Shown: piece after piece, positions 34,878-43,600 of the stretch
Layout: each line of letters begins with the position of its first letter
Position numbering within the stretch: the first letter of the stretch is position 1
DNA from: Armatimonadota bacterium
GTDB lineage: Bacteria > Armatimonadota > Fimbriimonadia > Fimbriimonadales > Fimbriimonadaceae
Length of the DNA stretch: 64,000 bases
Direction: 5' to 3'
NCBI GenBank assembly: GCA_016125185.1
Contig: WGMG01000006.1
Span: 1,302,001 to 1,366,000 of the forward strand
Program-made: the position numbers and the translations under genes
Notes under the pieces: model-generated
Databases searched by the model: none
What the model saw: the letters and a program-made list of their open reading frames with translations, nothing else
Told to the model about the DNA's origin: nothing

Positions 34878-35998
34878 GCCTGACCTCCGTTCCAGAACAC
34901 CCATTTCTCGGCTTCTTCCGCCGCTGGCATGGGCGAGTTCATCGCGAATTCGATACCTTTGTTCAGGAAGTCCACCACCTCGGGCGGGAAGTCGTCGTTG
35001 GTCGCGTCGCCCGCGTTCTTGCCTTCAGCCATATACATCGTCTTTGCGTCGCCCGTCAGGTAGCCGAGGTCGATCAACGTCTGTCGGCAAACCGCGATCG
35101 GGTCGCGTCGCCTTCCCTTCTCAATCTCTTCGCTCGGTCGATACTTCATCGCGCGGTCGTCGTCGTGGTCGCCGTGACCATATGCGCGGAACGTCTTACA
35201 CTCCACAATCGCCGGACCGTTGCCTGCGCGAGCGTATTCGACGGCTTCCATCACTTTATCGTAGACATCGAAAACATCCTGACCATCCGCGATGAGACCG
35301 GGAATGCCGTAGCCCTTTGCACGGTCAGCGACGTCGGGAGTCGGGCACTCTTGGTCAACCGGAGTTCCGTACGCCCATTGGTTGTTCTCGACAATGGTGA
35401 TGACCGGCAGTTTGTGGACGGCGGCATAGTTGACCGCTTCGTGGAAGATTCCCTGAGCCGTCGAGCCTTCGCCGTTGTACGTCAGAACCACGGCGTCTCC
35501 GCCCTGCATTCGGTCGGCGTAGGCCACACCGGCGGCAACCGGAATCGTGCCCGCCAGCATCGATGTTGAGTGAATGATTCGCTTGGACTTGCTTCCGATG
35601 TGCGACCAGTTGTCGCGGGCGCGACCGGGCGAGCCTTCCTTGCCCCAAACCTGGGCGCACACCTCTTCGATGCTCATACCCAGGCGATCCGGGTTATCGA
35701 TATCGAAACGAAAATCTTTCATGAAGAAGGCCGGCATATCGCGGTGAATCGGACTGATCCAGTCGGTGGGTTTCAATCCGAACAAAGAGCCGACCAAAAC
35801 GGCCTCTTGGTTATGCGAGGAGTAAAGCGTGCCGCGAAGGCGTCCCCGCTTCTTTTCTTTAATAAGCCTTACATCAAAATAACGAGCTAAGTAAAGTTGT
35901 TTGAAAATTTCTAAGCAATCTTCCTTCGTCAGTCGCTGACTAGGCTTTTTGACTTGCTCCGCCCTTTCAGCGGTCGCGGATCCAGACTTGGCGCTCAA
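34874..35998 (-). CDS. 2-oxoacid dehydrogenase E1 component, alpha subunit
   Basis: 374 residues from a TTG ending at 35998, chosen because GGAGA lies 7 bases before it and the protein then starts near LSAKSGSATAERAEQ. The longer in-frame reading adds 32 residues that run back through the promoter and the terminator of the upstream gene, so it is rejected. The thiamine diphosphate motif GEGSTAQGIFHEAVNYAAVHKLPVI with the NN at VENNQWAYGTP is intact. The phosphorylation-loop region is AYGHGDHDDDRAMKYR. It forms E1 with the beta subunit; pyruvate, acetoin or branched-chain substrates cannot be told apart. Confidence 0.9.
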   Translation of the reverse strand: MSAKSGSATAERAEQVKKPSQRLTKEDCLEIFKQLYLARYFDVRLIKEKKRGRLRGTLYSSHNQEAVLVGSLFGLKPTDWISPIHRDMPAFFMKDFRFDIDNPDRLGMSIEEVCAQVWGKEGSPGRARDNWSHIGSKSKRIIHSTSMLAGTIPVAAGVAYADRMQGGDAVVLTYNGEGSTAQGIFHEAVNYAAVHKLPVITIVENNQWAYGTPVDQECPTPDVADRAKGYGIPGLIADGQDVFDVYDKVMEAVEYARAGNGPAIVECKTFRAYGHGDHDDDRAMKYRPSEEIEKGRRRDPIAVCRQTLIDLGYLTGDAKTMYMAEGKNAGDATNDDFPPEVVDFLNKGIEFAMNSPMPAAEEAEKWVFWNGGQA

Positions 35999-36056
35999 CA
36001 GATTCTCCGTCTTCTGTATAACAATTATGGCTAGGTTACCCCAGCCCAAATAGACT

Positions 36057-36086
36057 AAAAAACCCGAGGGGACGAATTCCCTCGGG
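36057..36086 (-). terminator. Rho-independent terminator of the thioredoxin-fold gene
   Basis: On the minus strand CCCGAGGG pairs perfectly with CCCTCGGG around an 8-base loop and is followed by six T bases. It lies 18 bases after the thioredoxin gene stop. Confidence 0.9.
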
Positions 36087-36103
36087 CTCTTCAAAAGAAA
36101 CGA

Positions 36104-37087
36104 CTATTTCGTCGAATCGATCATCGCTTGGATCTGCGGGATGAACTGGTCGGCGGGGGTGTAGCCGAGCACGTGTCCAACCACCGAACCATCGGGTCGG
36201 ATGACGAACATATTCGGGATCGCTTCGACTCCGTATTGGTCGGCAAGAGCCGGATTCAGGTCGATGTCGATCTTGCAGAACACCAGGCCCTTGCCCAGCG
36301 CTTTGAACTCATCCGTCTGGAAGACCGTCTGATCCATCATCTTGCACGGGCCGCACCACGACGCCATGAAGTCCACGAAGATCTTCTTGTGCGTTCGCGT
36401 CGCTATCAGTTTGGCCTCATCGAGGTCATGGAACCACTTCGACGAAATCAGATCTTGATAATTGATTTCCTTGGCATCGTCCGGAGCGTTAAAGGCATAA
36501 AGCGTGTCGGCCTGGCTGCCATTCACGACCAAGTCCTTCGCGTTGATGACGGCCACGTAGTCGCCGCCCTGTTGCTTCTTCGCCGTAATCGAAGCTCGCT
36601 TGGCGATGTTGTCGCTGCCGACGTAGAACGACTGGACCTTCTTTCCAGATTTGTCGTAAAAGCCCTTGACTTCAAGGACCTGATCGCCGCCGAGGCTCTT
36701 TCGCGCGCCGTCTTCGGTCTTGAAGAGGTCCGGGGCGTCACCGAAGAAGCCGGTGAACAGAGAATATTGATCGTCCCCCAAAAGAACCTTCATATCCTCG
36801 TCCGTTTGCGGCTGCTTGTAGTAGACGCCCTGTTTCTTGTCGAAAGTCGTGATGTTCTTGCCGTCCGCAATCACCAAAGTCGAACCGGTATCGAGGCGAA
36901 GAAGATTCGGCTTCTTCATGTCGATGGTGTACGAGTTCGACGTACCGCCAACTTCCTGAACCGTCACCTTCGCGCTGATGGAGGTTTTGCCCTTGAGGGT
37001 ATCCTGCCACGCCGCGAAGCCCTTGCTGGGCGCATCGACCCCACCAAAGAATCCTGAGAAAACGCTTAATGCTAATAATGTCGTCAT
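36104..37087 (-). CDS. Exported thioredoxin family protein with N-terminal LolA-like domain
   Basis: 327 residues from the ATG ending at 37087. A signal-like N-terminus (MTTLLALSVFSGFFGG) is followed by about 190 residues that resemble LolA/DUF2092 outer-membrane lipoprotein carriers (SYTIDMKKPNLLRLDTGSTL). The last about 115 residues are a thioredoxin fold with WCGPC (KIFVDFMASWCGPCKMM) and cis-Pro region EAIPNMFVI. The combination suggests a periplasmic redox protein with a lipid- or peptide-binding partner domain. It is divergent from the glycosyltransferase gene, with 38 bases between. Confidence 0.85.
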   Translation of the reverse strand: MTTLLALSVFSGFFGGVDAPSKGFAAWQDTLKGKTSISAKVTVQEVGGTSNSYTIDMKKPNLLRLDTGSTLVIADGKNITTFDKKQGVYYKQPQTDEDMKVLLGDDQYSLFTGFFGDAPDLFKTEDGARKSLGGDQVLEVKGFYDKSGKKVQSFYVGSDNIAKRASITAKKQQGGDYVAVINAKDLVVNGSQADTLYAFNAPDDAKEINYQDLISSKWFHDLDEAKLIATRTHKKIFVDFMASWCGPCKMMDQTVFQTDEFKALGKGLVFCKIDIDLNPALADQYGVEAIPNMFVIRPDGSVVGHVLGYTPADQFIPQIQAMIDSTK

Positions 37088-37110
37088 AGCCAAGACCTAG
37101 CCTTAAACGC

Positions 37111-37116
37111 TATGAT
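37111..37116 (+). promoter_or_regulatory. Candidate -10 element (TATGAT) of the glycosyltransferase gene
   Basis: TATGAT ends 9 bases before the ATG at 37126. Confidence 0.4.
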
Positions 37117-37125
37117 ACAACCAGA

Positions 37126-38520
37126 ATGACCGCACCAAGCAAGCTGACAAAGATTTTATTGGTCGTATTTGCTTGCTTACACCTTGCGTTTGCTACCAGT
37201 TTTGCCCTCGAAACACCGTATCGGACAGGAGGATTTCTCTACAACCAGCGCGACGTAGAACACGGAGGCTATGCCCATGCTCCCGACATCGGTGCGCCCG
37301 ACGAACGGCAGCACGCCAACTACGTTCGATACCTACTGAAAGAGCATGCGTTACCGGTCCTTCACCCCGGGGCGCCGGACACCGGTGAAGAGTACGAGAG
37401 CCACCAGCCGCCGCTGTACTATGCGCTGACGGCGGGCGTCGCTACCGTTACGGGCCAGACCGACGTCGAAACGGGCAGCTTTGGGAACGTCGCTCGCATC
37501 TTCAATGCTCTTATCGGCGTCAGCGGAATCATCGGCATCTTCTTCGCCGCGCTTTGGGCCACCAAGCGAGAGGACGTCGCCATCGTTGGGACGGCGTTCG
37601 CGGCCCTGCTTCCGATGAATTGCGCCCTCAGCGGCGCGATCTCGAACGACCCGCTCCTGATCTCGATGATCTCATGGTCGTTCGCCTTATGCGCCAAAGC
37701 TCTTGGTGCCGAGGAAGATAGGGACATCAAGAAGGCGATGATCCTGGCCGCCGTGTTTGCCGGGCTCTCCTGTTTGACCAAGTCGACCGGTCTAATCTCG
37801 ATTCTCGGTCTGGTTGCCACGGCGATTTCTCTTCGCAAGCAGGTCCCCCTGGCCAAGGTTGCCGGATGGGCATCCATCGCCTTTCTCATCGCGCTTCCCG
37901 TCTGGATTCGCAACCAGATGATCTACGGCGATCCCTTAGCGCAAAAGGTGTTTAAGGAAGCGTTTACCGGTTCCGCTCAAAAACCGATGATCATCGCCAC
38001 GATCGAAGCCAGCAACGCGCCTGGCTCGCCCGAGGTTCAGTACTGGCTGAATTGGGTGGGATACTGGGCGGCTCGGAGTTATATTGGCGTCTTTGGCTAT
38101 ATGGACATCTGGATGAACGCCTCCGGCAAGGCCATTCGGGACACGGACCCCAACTGGCTGTACAAGGGCATTCTCGCCTTCATCGCCGTCGGCAAGCTCG
38201 CTTTCCTCGTCTATCTGCGAAATAAATGGAAGGAAGTCCCCAGGGCCATATGGGTCGGGTTGCTGATCGCCGTTCTCACCATTTTGCTGTTCATCGGCTT
38301 CAACATGACCTACTTCCAGGCCCAAGGGCGATACCTCTTGCCCGCCTTGGCTCCGGCCGCCATTGTGCTCGGCATCGGATGGGGCATGATCTTTCGGTCT
38401 AAACTAATCCCGGCACTCCTGGTCGTTGTTCTAGTTTTTGGCGGTACATCGGTGTACGCATTGAGTCAACTTTCGTCCGAATTTGCCGCACGCCAGTCCG
38501 GGTCGCTGTCACCTCGATAG
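37126..38520 (+). CDS. Multipass membrane glycosyltransferase, GT39/ArnT-like
   Basis: 464 residues with about ten membrane helices. The first outer loop has an acidic pair in APDERQHANYVRYL and later EYESHQPPLYYAL, the pattern of GT-C enzymes such as ArnT and PMT, in which the Asp/Glu is catalytic and lipid-phosphate sugars are donors. The C-terminal TYFQAQGRYLLPALAPAA is also typical of DUF2142/GT39-like proteins. Acceptor is unknown. It starts a plus-strand run, followed 26 bases later by the sigma factor gene. Confidence 0.8.
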   Translation: MTAPSKLTKILLVVFACLHLAFATSFALETPYRTGGFLYNQRDVEHGGYAHAPDIGAPDERQHANYVRYLLKEHALPVLHPGAPDTGEEYESHQPPLYYALTAGVATVTGQTDVETGSFGNVARIFNALIGVSGIIGIFFAALWATKREDVAIVGTAFAALLPMNCALSGAISNDPLLISMISWSFALCAKALGAEEDRDIKKAMILAAVFAGLSCLTKSTGLISILGLVATAISLRKQVPLAKVAGWASIAFLIALPVWIRNQMIYGDPLAQKVFKEAFTGSAQKPMIIATIEASNAPGSPEVQYWLNWVGYWAARSYIGVFGYMDIWMNASGKAIRDTDPNWLYKGILAFIAVGKLAFLVYLRNKWKEVPRAIWVGLLIAVLTILLFIGFNMTYFQAQGRYLLPALAPAAIVLGIGWGMIFRSKLIPALLVVVLVFGGTSVYALSQLSSEFAARQSGSLSPR

Positions 38521-38546
38521 CGCCTTGCGCGTCACACTAAGAGGAA

Positions 38547-39113
38547 GTGGTGTCGATTTATTTAGAAGGTGCCGGCAATTACGATGAGGACGCGATCCTG
38601 GTCGAGCGTTTTGTCGCGGGTGAAAAGACCGCCTTCGAAGACCTTTACCACAAGTACTACAACAAAGTTTTCTCGCTCGCCAAGGGCGTGATGATCCTCG
38701 AAGAAGAAGCGATCGACGTCACGCAAGAGGTCTTTGCCCTCGTCTACCGAAACCTCCACCGCTTCAATCGCCAAGCTAAATTTTCAACGTGGCTGTTCCG
38801 AATTACTATTAATCGAAGCATTCAGGAGTCCCGAAAGCGACGATTCAAGCACAAGCACGTTGAACTCATCGAAGCGGCCGAAAGCGTCGCCCCGGAAGCG
38901 CCGGAGCACGACGACCCACGAATTCAGGCCGCGATGGAGAAGCTCACCCCTCAAGATCGCGCCATCATCATCCTATTCTATTGGCAGGAGCAAACTCTCC
39001 AGGAGATTGCCGAGTCGATGGACATCAACCTGAACGCCGCCAAGACAAGGCTGTATCGCGCCCGTGAGCGTTTCCGAATCTTCTTCGAAAAGGAGACTGG
39101 CCATGATTCCTAG
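38547..39113 (+). CDS. RNA polymerase sigma factor, ECF subfamily
   Basis: 188 residues. Region 2 (FEDLYHKYYNKVFSLAKGVM, then VTQEVFALVYRNLHRF and STWLFRITINRSIQESRKRR) and region 4 (LTPQDRAIIILFYWQEQTLQEIAESMDINLNAAKTRLYRARERF) are complete. The start is GTG 38547, or the GTG three bases later; GAGGAA lies immediately upstream. The gene overlaps the next one by 11 bases, as sigma and anti-sigma genes often do. Target promoters are unknown. Confidence 0.93.
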   Translation: MVSIYLEGAGNYDEDAILVERFVAGEKTAFEDLYHKYYNKVFSLAKGVMILEEEAIDVTQEVFALVYRNLHRFNRQAKFSTWLFRITINRSIQESRKRRFKHKHVELIEAAESVAPEAPEHDDPRIQAAMEKLTPQDRAIIILFYWQEQTLQEIAESMDINLNAAKTRLYRARERFRIFFEKETGHDS

Positions 39114-39825
39114 AGAAATCGACGAATTGATGTGGACCATCGCGGAAGGTGGTAATTCCGAGGCCATTTCCGAATTTGGAGATCGCTATCCCAACCTTCG
39201 CGAAGAGCTTCTGAAGCGGATTCGAACTGTAAATGCCTTAAAGTCTGGTGGTCGCAGCGTGCCAAGTGGGAAGGTTCCAACCTTCAACAACACTCGCGTC
39301 CAGCCTTTCAATTGGCGAATCGTCTTTGCCACTCTCGGACTCACCATTCTCGTCATGGCCAGTTACGGCCTTTGGCGAGCGACCTCGCATCCTCAGTCGG
39401 CACCAGTCGTTCCGCCGGTGAACGTCAACGAGCCCCAGCTTCCCCAAGCAAACATCGCGATTCAACCGGGCAGCGCCGAACCTCAACCTCGACCCAAGAA
39501 CAACGCGCCGATCAACTCACCCGTTGTTCCCAATGTCGAGCCCGATGTTCCCGCTCAGCAAGCTACGAGCGTCAAGCTGGAATCAGCCACTTTGCACGCA
39601 GCGATCACACTGATCGCCGAAGCCGGTGGGATGAAAGTCACCATCGCTCCCGGAACGCCAAATCCGACGGTTAAGATCGATTTCGAGGACATGACCCCTT
39701 TGGACATGCTGAAAAAGCTCGGTCAAGACTACGCCTTCAACACGCTGATGGACGGCGACCACGCCATTCTCGTCATCCCCAAGAAGGACGAGGACGACGA
39801 ACTAATGACCAACGAAACCCGTTGA
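39103..39825 (+). CDS. Putative anti-sigma-like membrane protein with C-terminal STN-like domain
   Basis: 240 residues from ATG 39103 (MIPREIDELMWTI), with AGGAG 7 bases upstream and an 11-base overlap with the sigma gene. Residues 1-70 form a charged helical cytoplasmic part, 72-91 a membrane helix, 95-150 a Pro/Asn/Gln-rich linker, and 155-232 a beta-alpha domain like the secretin/TonB short N-terminal (STN) repeat: LHAAITLIAEAGGMKVTI, then TPLDMLKKLGQDYAFNTLMDG. It has no zinc-binding HxxxCxxC of ZAS anti-sigmas, so the anti-sigma role is inferred from position. The STN part would lie outside and could sense a secretin, pilus or surface signal. Confidence 0.75.
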   Translation: MIPREIDELMWTIAEGGNSEAISEFGDRYPNLREELLKRIRTVNALKSGGRSVPSGKVPTFNNTRVQPFNWRIVFATLGLTILVMASYGLWRATSHPQSAPVVPPVNVNEPQLPQANIAIQPGSAEPQPRPKNNAPINSPVVPNVEPDVPAQQATSVKLESATLHAAITLIAEAGGMKVTIAPGTPNPTVKIDFEDMTPLDMLKKLGQDYAFNTLMDGDHAILVIPKKDEDDELMTNETR

Positions 39826-39844
39826 CGAAAAACCCGTCGTCGGC

Positions 39845-39850
39845 TATAGT
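39845..39850 (+). promoter_or_regulatory. Candidate -10 element (TATAGT) of the zinc-ribbon membrane protein gene
   Basis: TATAGT ends 10 bases before ATG 39861. This supports that ATG over the in-frame TTG at 39822, which overlaps the upstream stop codon. Confidence 0.45.
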
Positions 39851-39860
39851 TGAAAAATTC

Positions 39861-40586
39861 ATGCGAATCCAACGGTATTCGGACGTCATCGAGAAGATCA
39901 GCGAGAAGGCGTTCTACTTTTTCGTGGGCGCCGTTTTCAGCGGCGCTTTCGGCGCATTACTCTTGCGGTACCGGGGAGACGGCATGTTTCTTGGCCTTGC
40001 CTGGGTTCTGATTCTCGCCGCCATTGGGATGCTGGCGTACGGCCTATTTGTCGCCTTCACCACGACCAAAGTGACGAGTTTTTCTATCGAGTGTCCAATC
40101 TGCACAGAAGTGAACGAGCTCACCGAGAAGCCAGAAGATGACGATATCACCTGCGTTGCCTGTAACCACCGCATTCCGATTCGCGACGGCCAGGTTCTGC
40201 CCGTCATGCAGGTCCGGTGCGGTTTCTGCAACTCACTGAACTATTACAGCGACAAAACCGACCTGCTGATCTGCGAAACCTGTAACCACGAAATTCCAAT
40301 TCACCAGGAAGAGGGCAAGCCGGTCAAGCATCTGCCGAAAGGATTTGCGGTCGTCGATGACAACATGCTTTATGAGTTGGTCCTTCTCGATGCAGGCAAA
40401 GGCGGTGAAGATGTGGTTAAGACTTTGCAGTCGATGCTAGCCCTCAACCGCAACCAGGTGAAGGACCTTTTGGAGGAGGTGCCCGTCACACTTCTGCAGG
40501 GAATCACCCGCATGAAGGCGGACATGCTGACCGCTCAATTGACCGTTCATGGGGCCAAAGCCGAGGCCCGACAGATCGACCAATAA
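39861..40586 (+). CDS. Membrane protein with zinc ribbons and an L7/L12-like C-terminal domain
   Basis: 241 residues. A short cytoplasmic helix is followed by two membrane segments (about 17-35, 45-68), then two zinc ribbons with four CxxC pairs: Cys78/81 and about 97/100, then about 120/123 and 138/141 (CPIC, CVACNHRIPI, CGFC, CETCNHEIPI). Residues 171-238 align along their length with the C-terminal domain of ribosomal protein L7/L12: VLLDAGKGG, then VKDLLEEVPVTLLQG and HGAKAEA, with the two-helix/sheet spacing kept. In L7/L12 this domain recruits translation GTPases. Function here is unknown; binding of a translation factor or of RNA polymerase-type partners at the membrane is a guess. Confidence 0.8.
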   Translation: MRIQRYSDVIEKISEKAFYFFVGAVFSGAFGALLLRYRGDGMFLGLAWVLILAAIGMLAYGLFVAFTTTKVTSFSIECPICTEVNELTEKPEDDDITCVACNHRIPIRDGQVLPVMQVRCGFCNSLNYYSDKTDLLICETCNHEIPIHQEEGKPVKHLPKGFAVVDDNMLYELVLLDAGKGGEDVVKTLQSMLALNRNQVKDLLEEVPVTLLQGITRMKADMLTAQLTVHGAKAEARQIDQ

Positions 40587-40600
40587 GTCCTGTTGCACTT

Positions 40601-40616
40601 TGGCACGGGCTTTGCT
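40601..40616 (+). promoter_or_regulatory. Possible sigma-54 promoter (TGGCAC-N4/5-TTGCT)
   Basis: TGGCACG and TTTGCT have GG at 40602-40603 and GC at 40614-40615 with exactly 10 bases between, as sigma-54 -24/-12 sites require. A TACAAT hexamer (40620-40625) just downstream offers an ordinary sigma-70 alternative. The site is upstream of hppA. Confidence 0.35.
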
Positions 40617-40625
40617 AGGTACAAT

Positions 40626-40696
40626 AGTCGCAAAGTCCGGGTCAGCGGCCAAGTGCTTCACGCACGGAAGCGTTTGATTTCAGGTGGTAAGAAACC
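40626..40696 (+). promoter_or_regulatory. Structured 5' leader of hppA
   Basis: After TACAAT there is a leader of about 65 bases with a hairpin: AAGTGCTTC (40651-40659) pairs with GAAGCGTTT (40667-40675) around ACGCACG. AGGTGG at 40682-40687 is a Shine-Dalgarno site 9 bases before the ATG. No known riboswitch class is matched. Confidence 0.35.
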
Positions 40697-43600
40697 ATGA
40701 AGTCACTTCAGCTCGCAAAAGGGCGTGCTCTTAGCACACCAACTCGTTTACGCCTATTAGGCATATTTGTTCTGGGTCTCCTCTCTTCGTTCGCGTTTGC
40801 GGGCGAAGGCGAAAATGTCCATCTACAATTCGCATCGTCCGACAACACGACGCTCATTATCGCGGCCGTGCTCGGCCTCCTTGGCATCTTCATGGCCGCA
40901 TTCCTTGGAAAAGGAATCGCGAGCGAGGATCGAGGAAGCGAAGGGATGCGCGAGGTCCAAGACGCTATCGAGTCTGGTGCGCGCGCCTATTTGAAGAAGC
41001 AGATCAACATGATGGCACCATTCATCGTCATCCTTGCGATTCTGCTGTTCCTCCTCTACAAGGGTTCCCACGGCAACTGGGCATTGGGTGTCTCGATCAC
41101 CTTCATCCTTGGTGTCGTTTCGAGCTACATGTCCGGTTTTGCAGGCATGATCATGGCCGTCAAGGGCAACGCCCGAGTGGCCGCCGCCGCATTGACCAGC
41201 AACAAGAAGGCTCTCGAAATCGCCTTCAAGTCCGGCTCGGTGGCCGGCTTGATGACGGTCGGTATCGGCCTCTTCTTCTCCTCGCTGATCCTGCGCTTCG
41301 CTCCGGCTAACGCCATCATCCTGCTCATCGGCTACGGATTCGGCGGCTCGCTCGCCGCCCTGTTCATGCGCGTTGGCGGTGGTATCTACACCAAGGCCGC
41401 CGACGTCGGCGCGGACCTGGTCGGAAAGGTCGAGCAGTCGATGCCGGAAGATTCTCCGCGCAATCCAGCCACCATCGCCGATAACGTTGGAGACAACGTC
41501 GGTGACTGCGCCGGTATGGCCGCCGACGTATTCGAGTCGTACGAAGTCATGCTCGTCGCCACCATCGTTCTTGGTGCGGCGACCGCTTCCGTCCTCGACG
41601 CTTCCGTCTGGCCCAAGCTCATCGTTTTCGCCCTCGCCGCATGCGGCATTGGCATTGTCGCCTCGATCATGGGCATCCAGTTCGTGAAGGGTAGCGACGA
41701 CGTCGAGACCGACCCGCTGAAGCCAATTCTTACTGGTTTCCGCATCACCGCTCTGCTCGCCGGTATTGGCACCGCGATCCTCGCTGCCGTTCTGCTGAAG
41801 GACGTCAACGTTCAGGAATTGGTCACCCAGCAGGCTGCAAACGTTCGTCTCACCAAGAAGATCGTCGCCATCCGCGACGACTACGCCAAGCAGAAAGGCA
41901 TCGACAAGACCGCGGTTCAGGCCAAGGACCTGTTGAGCGACGAAAAGATCAAGGCGCTTGGCTTTACTGACAAGGACGAGAATCGTCTCTCTTCGGCTCT
42001 GTTCACGACCCCGGACATGCTGAAGAACGACGCCGCCCTCGAAGGCTACCGAGAGGTTTCGGCCGACGATATCAAGAACGTTGCCTTCCCGGCGCTGAAC
42101 TATGCGGTCGAAAAACCGCAAACCGACGCCACCGCGCCATCGTCCAAGACGGAGTTCATCACCGTCGCCGACATGTTCAATCCGACCAAGGATCCTCTTG
42201 TTGCCGCCAAGCTGACGGTTCACCAATCGGCCCCAGCCCAAAACGGACAACCCGCCCGATCGGCCGACCAGGTCGTCTGGGTGAGTGGCGCGACGGTCAA
42301 GGACCTGAACGAGCAGCTCGACAAGGCCCAAAAGGCCGCCATGGCTCAGGGCGGTTCGCTCAAGATTGACGTGGACAAGGATCACATCCTCCCCATCAAG
42401 CTGTTCTACAACCAGCGCGACGACAAGTTTGCGATGGTCGCAGGCATCGGCGTTGACAAGCCGGAAATGTTCCAGACGATGTTCCCATACGCTTTCTTCC
42501 GAAAGTCGGTATCGGACATGGAGTCGATCAGCGGAAAGATCAAGGTCGATCCGAAGTCGGCTACGATGCCGGAAAGCGTTTCCTTCGATTCCGCCGCCGC
42601 AATGGTGGTGGCCAAGGCTGAGTGGTGGAGATTTGCGCTCGCCCTCATCTTTGGAATCATCATGGCGATGGGCATCGAAGCGCTCACCAACTACTACGTC
42701 GGCACCTCCAAGCGACCGACCAAGGAAGTGGCGGGCGTAGCCACCACCGGCCCGGCTCCGATGATCATTCAAGGCTTTGCCTACGGTGCCGAATCCAGCG
42801 TCTTCATGGTCATCGCCATCGTGATTGCGCTCATGGTGCCGCTCTTCCTCTTCCCTGCCGCCACCTTCGGTTCGATGGTGCTTGGCTTCTACGGAATCGC
42901 TCTGGTCGGCCTCGGCCTTCTCACAACCACTGGCTACATCCTGGCGATGGACACCTTTGGCCCGATCTCGGACAACGCCCAAGGCGTCTTCGAGATGAGC
43001 GGCGAAAGCCATAACGAGTACGGTTCGAAGTCGCTTCAGCGTCTCGACGCCGCTGGCAACACGACTAAGGCTCTCACCAAGGGCTTTGCCATCGCTACTG
43101 CGGTCGTAGCCGCGGTCGCCCTGTTCCAGTCGTACGTTGGCGCAGGTCAGCTTGAGAGCATGGGACTTCGCATCGACGTTCCCGAGATCTTCATGGGTCT
43201 CCTGATCGGTGCCGCCGCTCCGTACCTCTTCAGCTCCTTCGCAATCAACGCGGTTGGACGTTCGGCGTTCGAACTCATCCATGAGGTTCGCCGCCAGTTC
43301 AGGGAGAATCCGAAGATTCTGACCGGAACCGACAAGCCGGATTACGGCCGATGCGTCGAGATCGTCACCGCTGCCGCTCAGCGCGAACTGCTCGGCCCGG
43401 GCATCCTCGCCATCTGTCTCCCGATCGCGGTCGGCTTTGGCTTCAGCCTTCTGCCCGGCACGCCGGTTACCATCGGCGACCACGTCTACAACCTCAAGGG
43501 CGCGCAAGCTCTGGGCGGATTCCTCGCCGGTGCCATTGCTAGCGGCCAGTTGATGGCTGTCCTCCTCTCCAACTCGGGCGGTATGTGGGACAACGCCAAG

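Noticed and set aside
35999-36094. N-terminal extension of the E1 alpha gene
   Set aside because: The added 32 residues would be read from the terminator and promoter region; a TTG with GGAGA upstream fits better.
40626-40696. c-di-GMP (GEMM) riboswitch in the hppA leader
   Set aside because: Fragments CGCAAAG and CACGCAC are present, but in the wrong order and without the two-helix scaffold, and the leader is too short.
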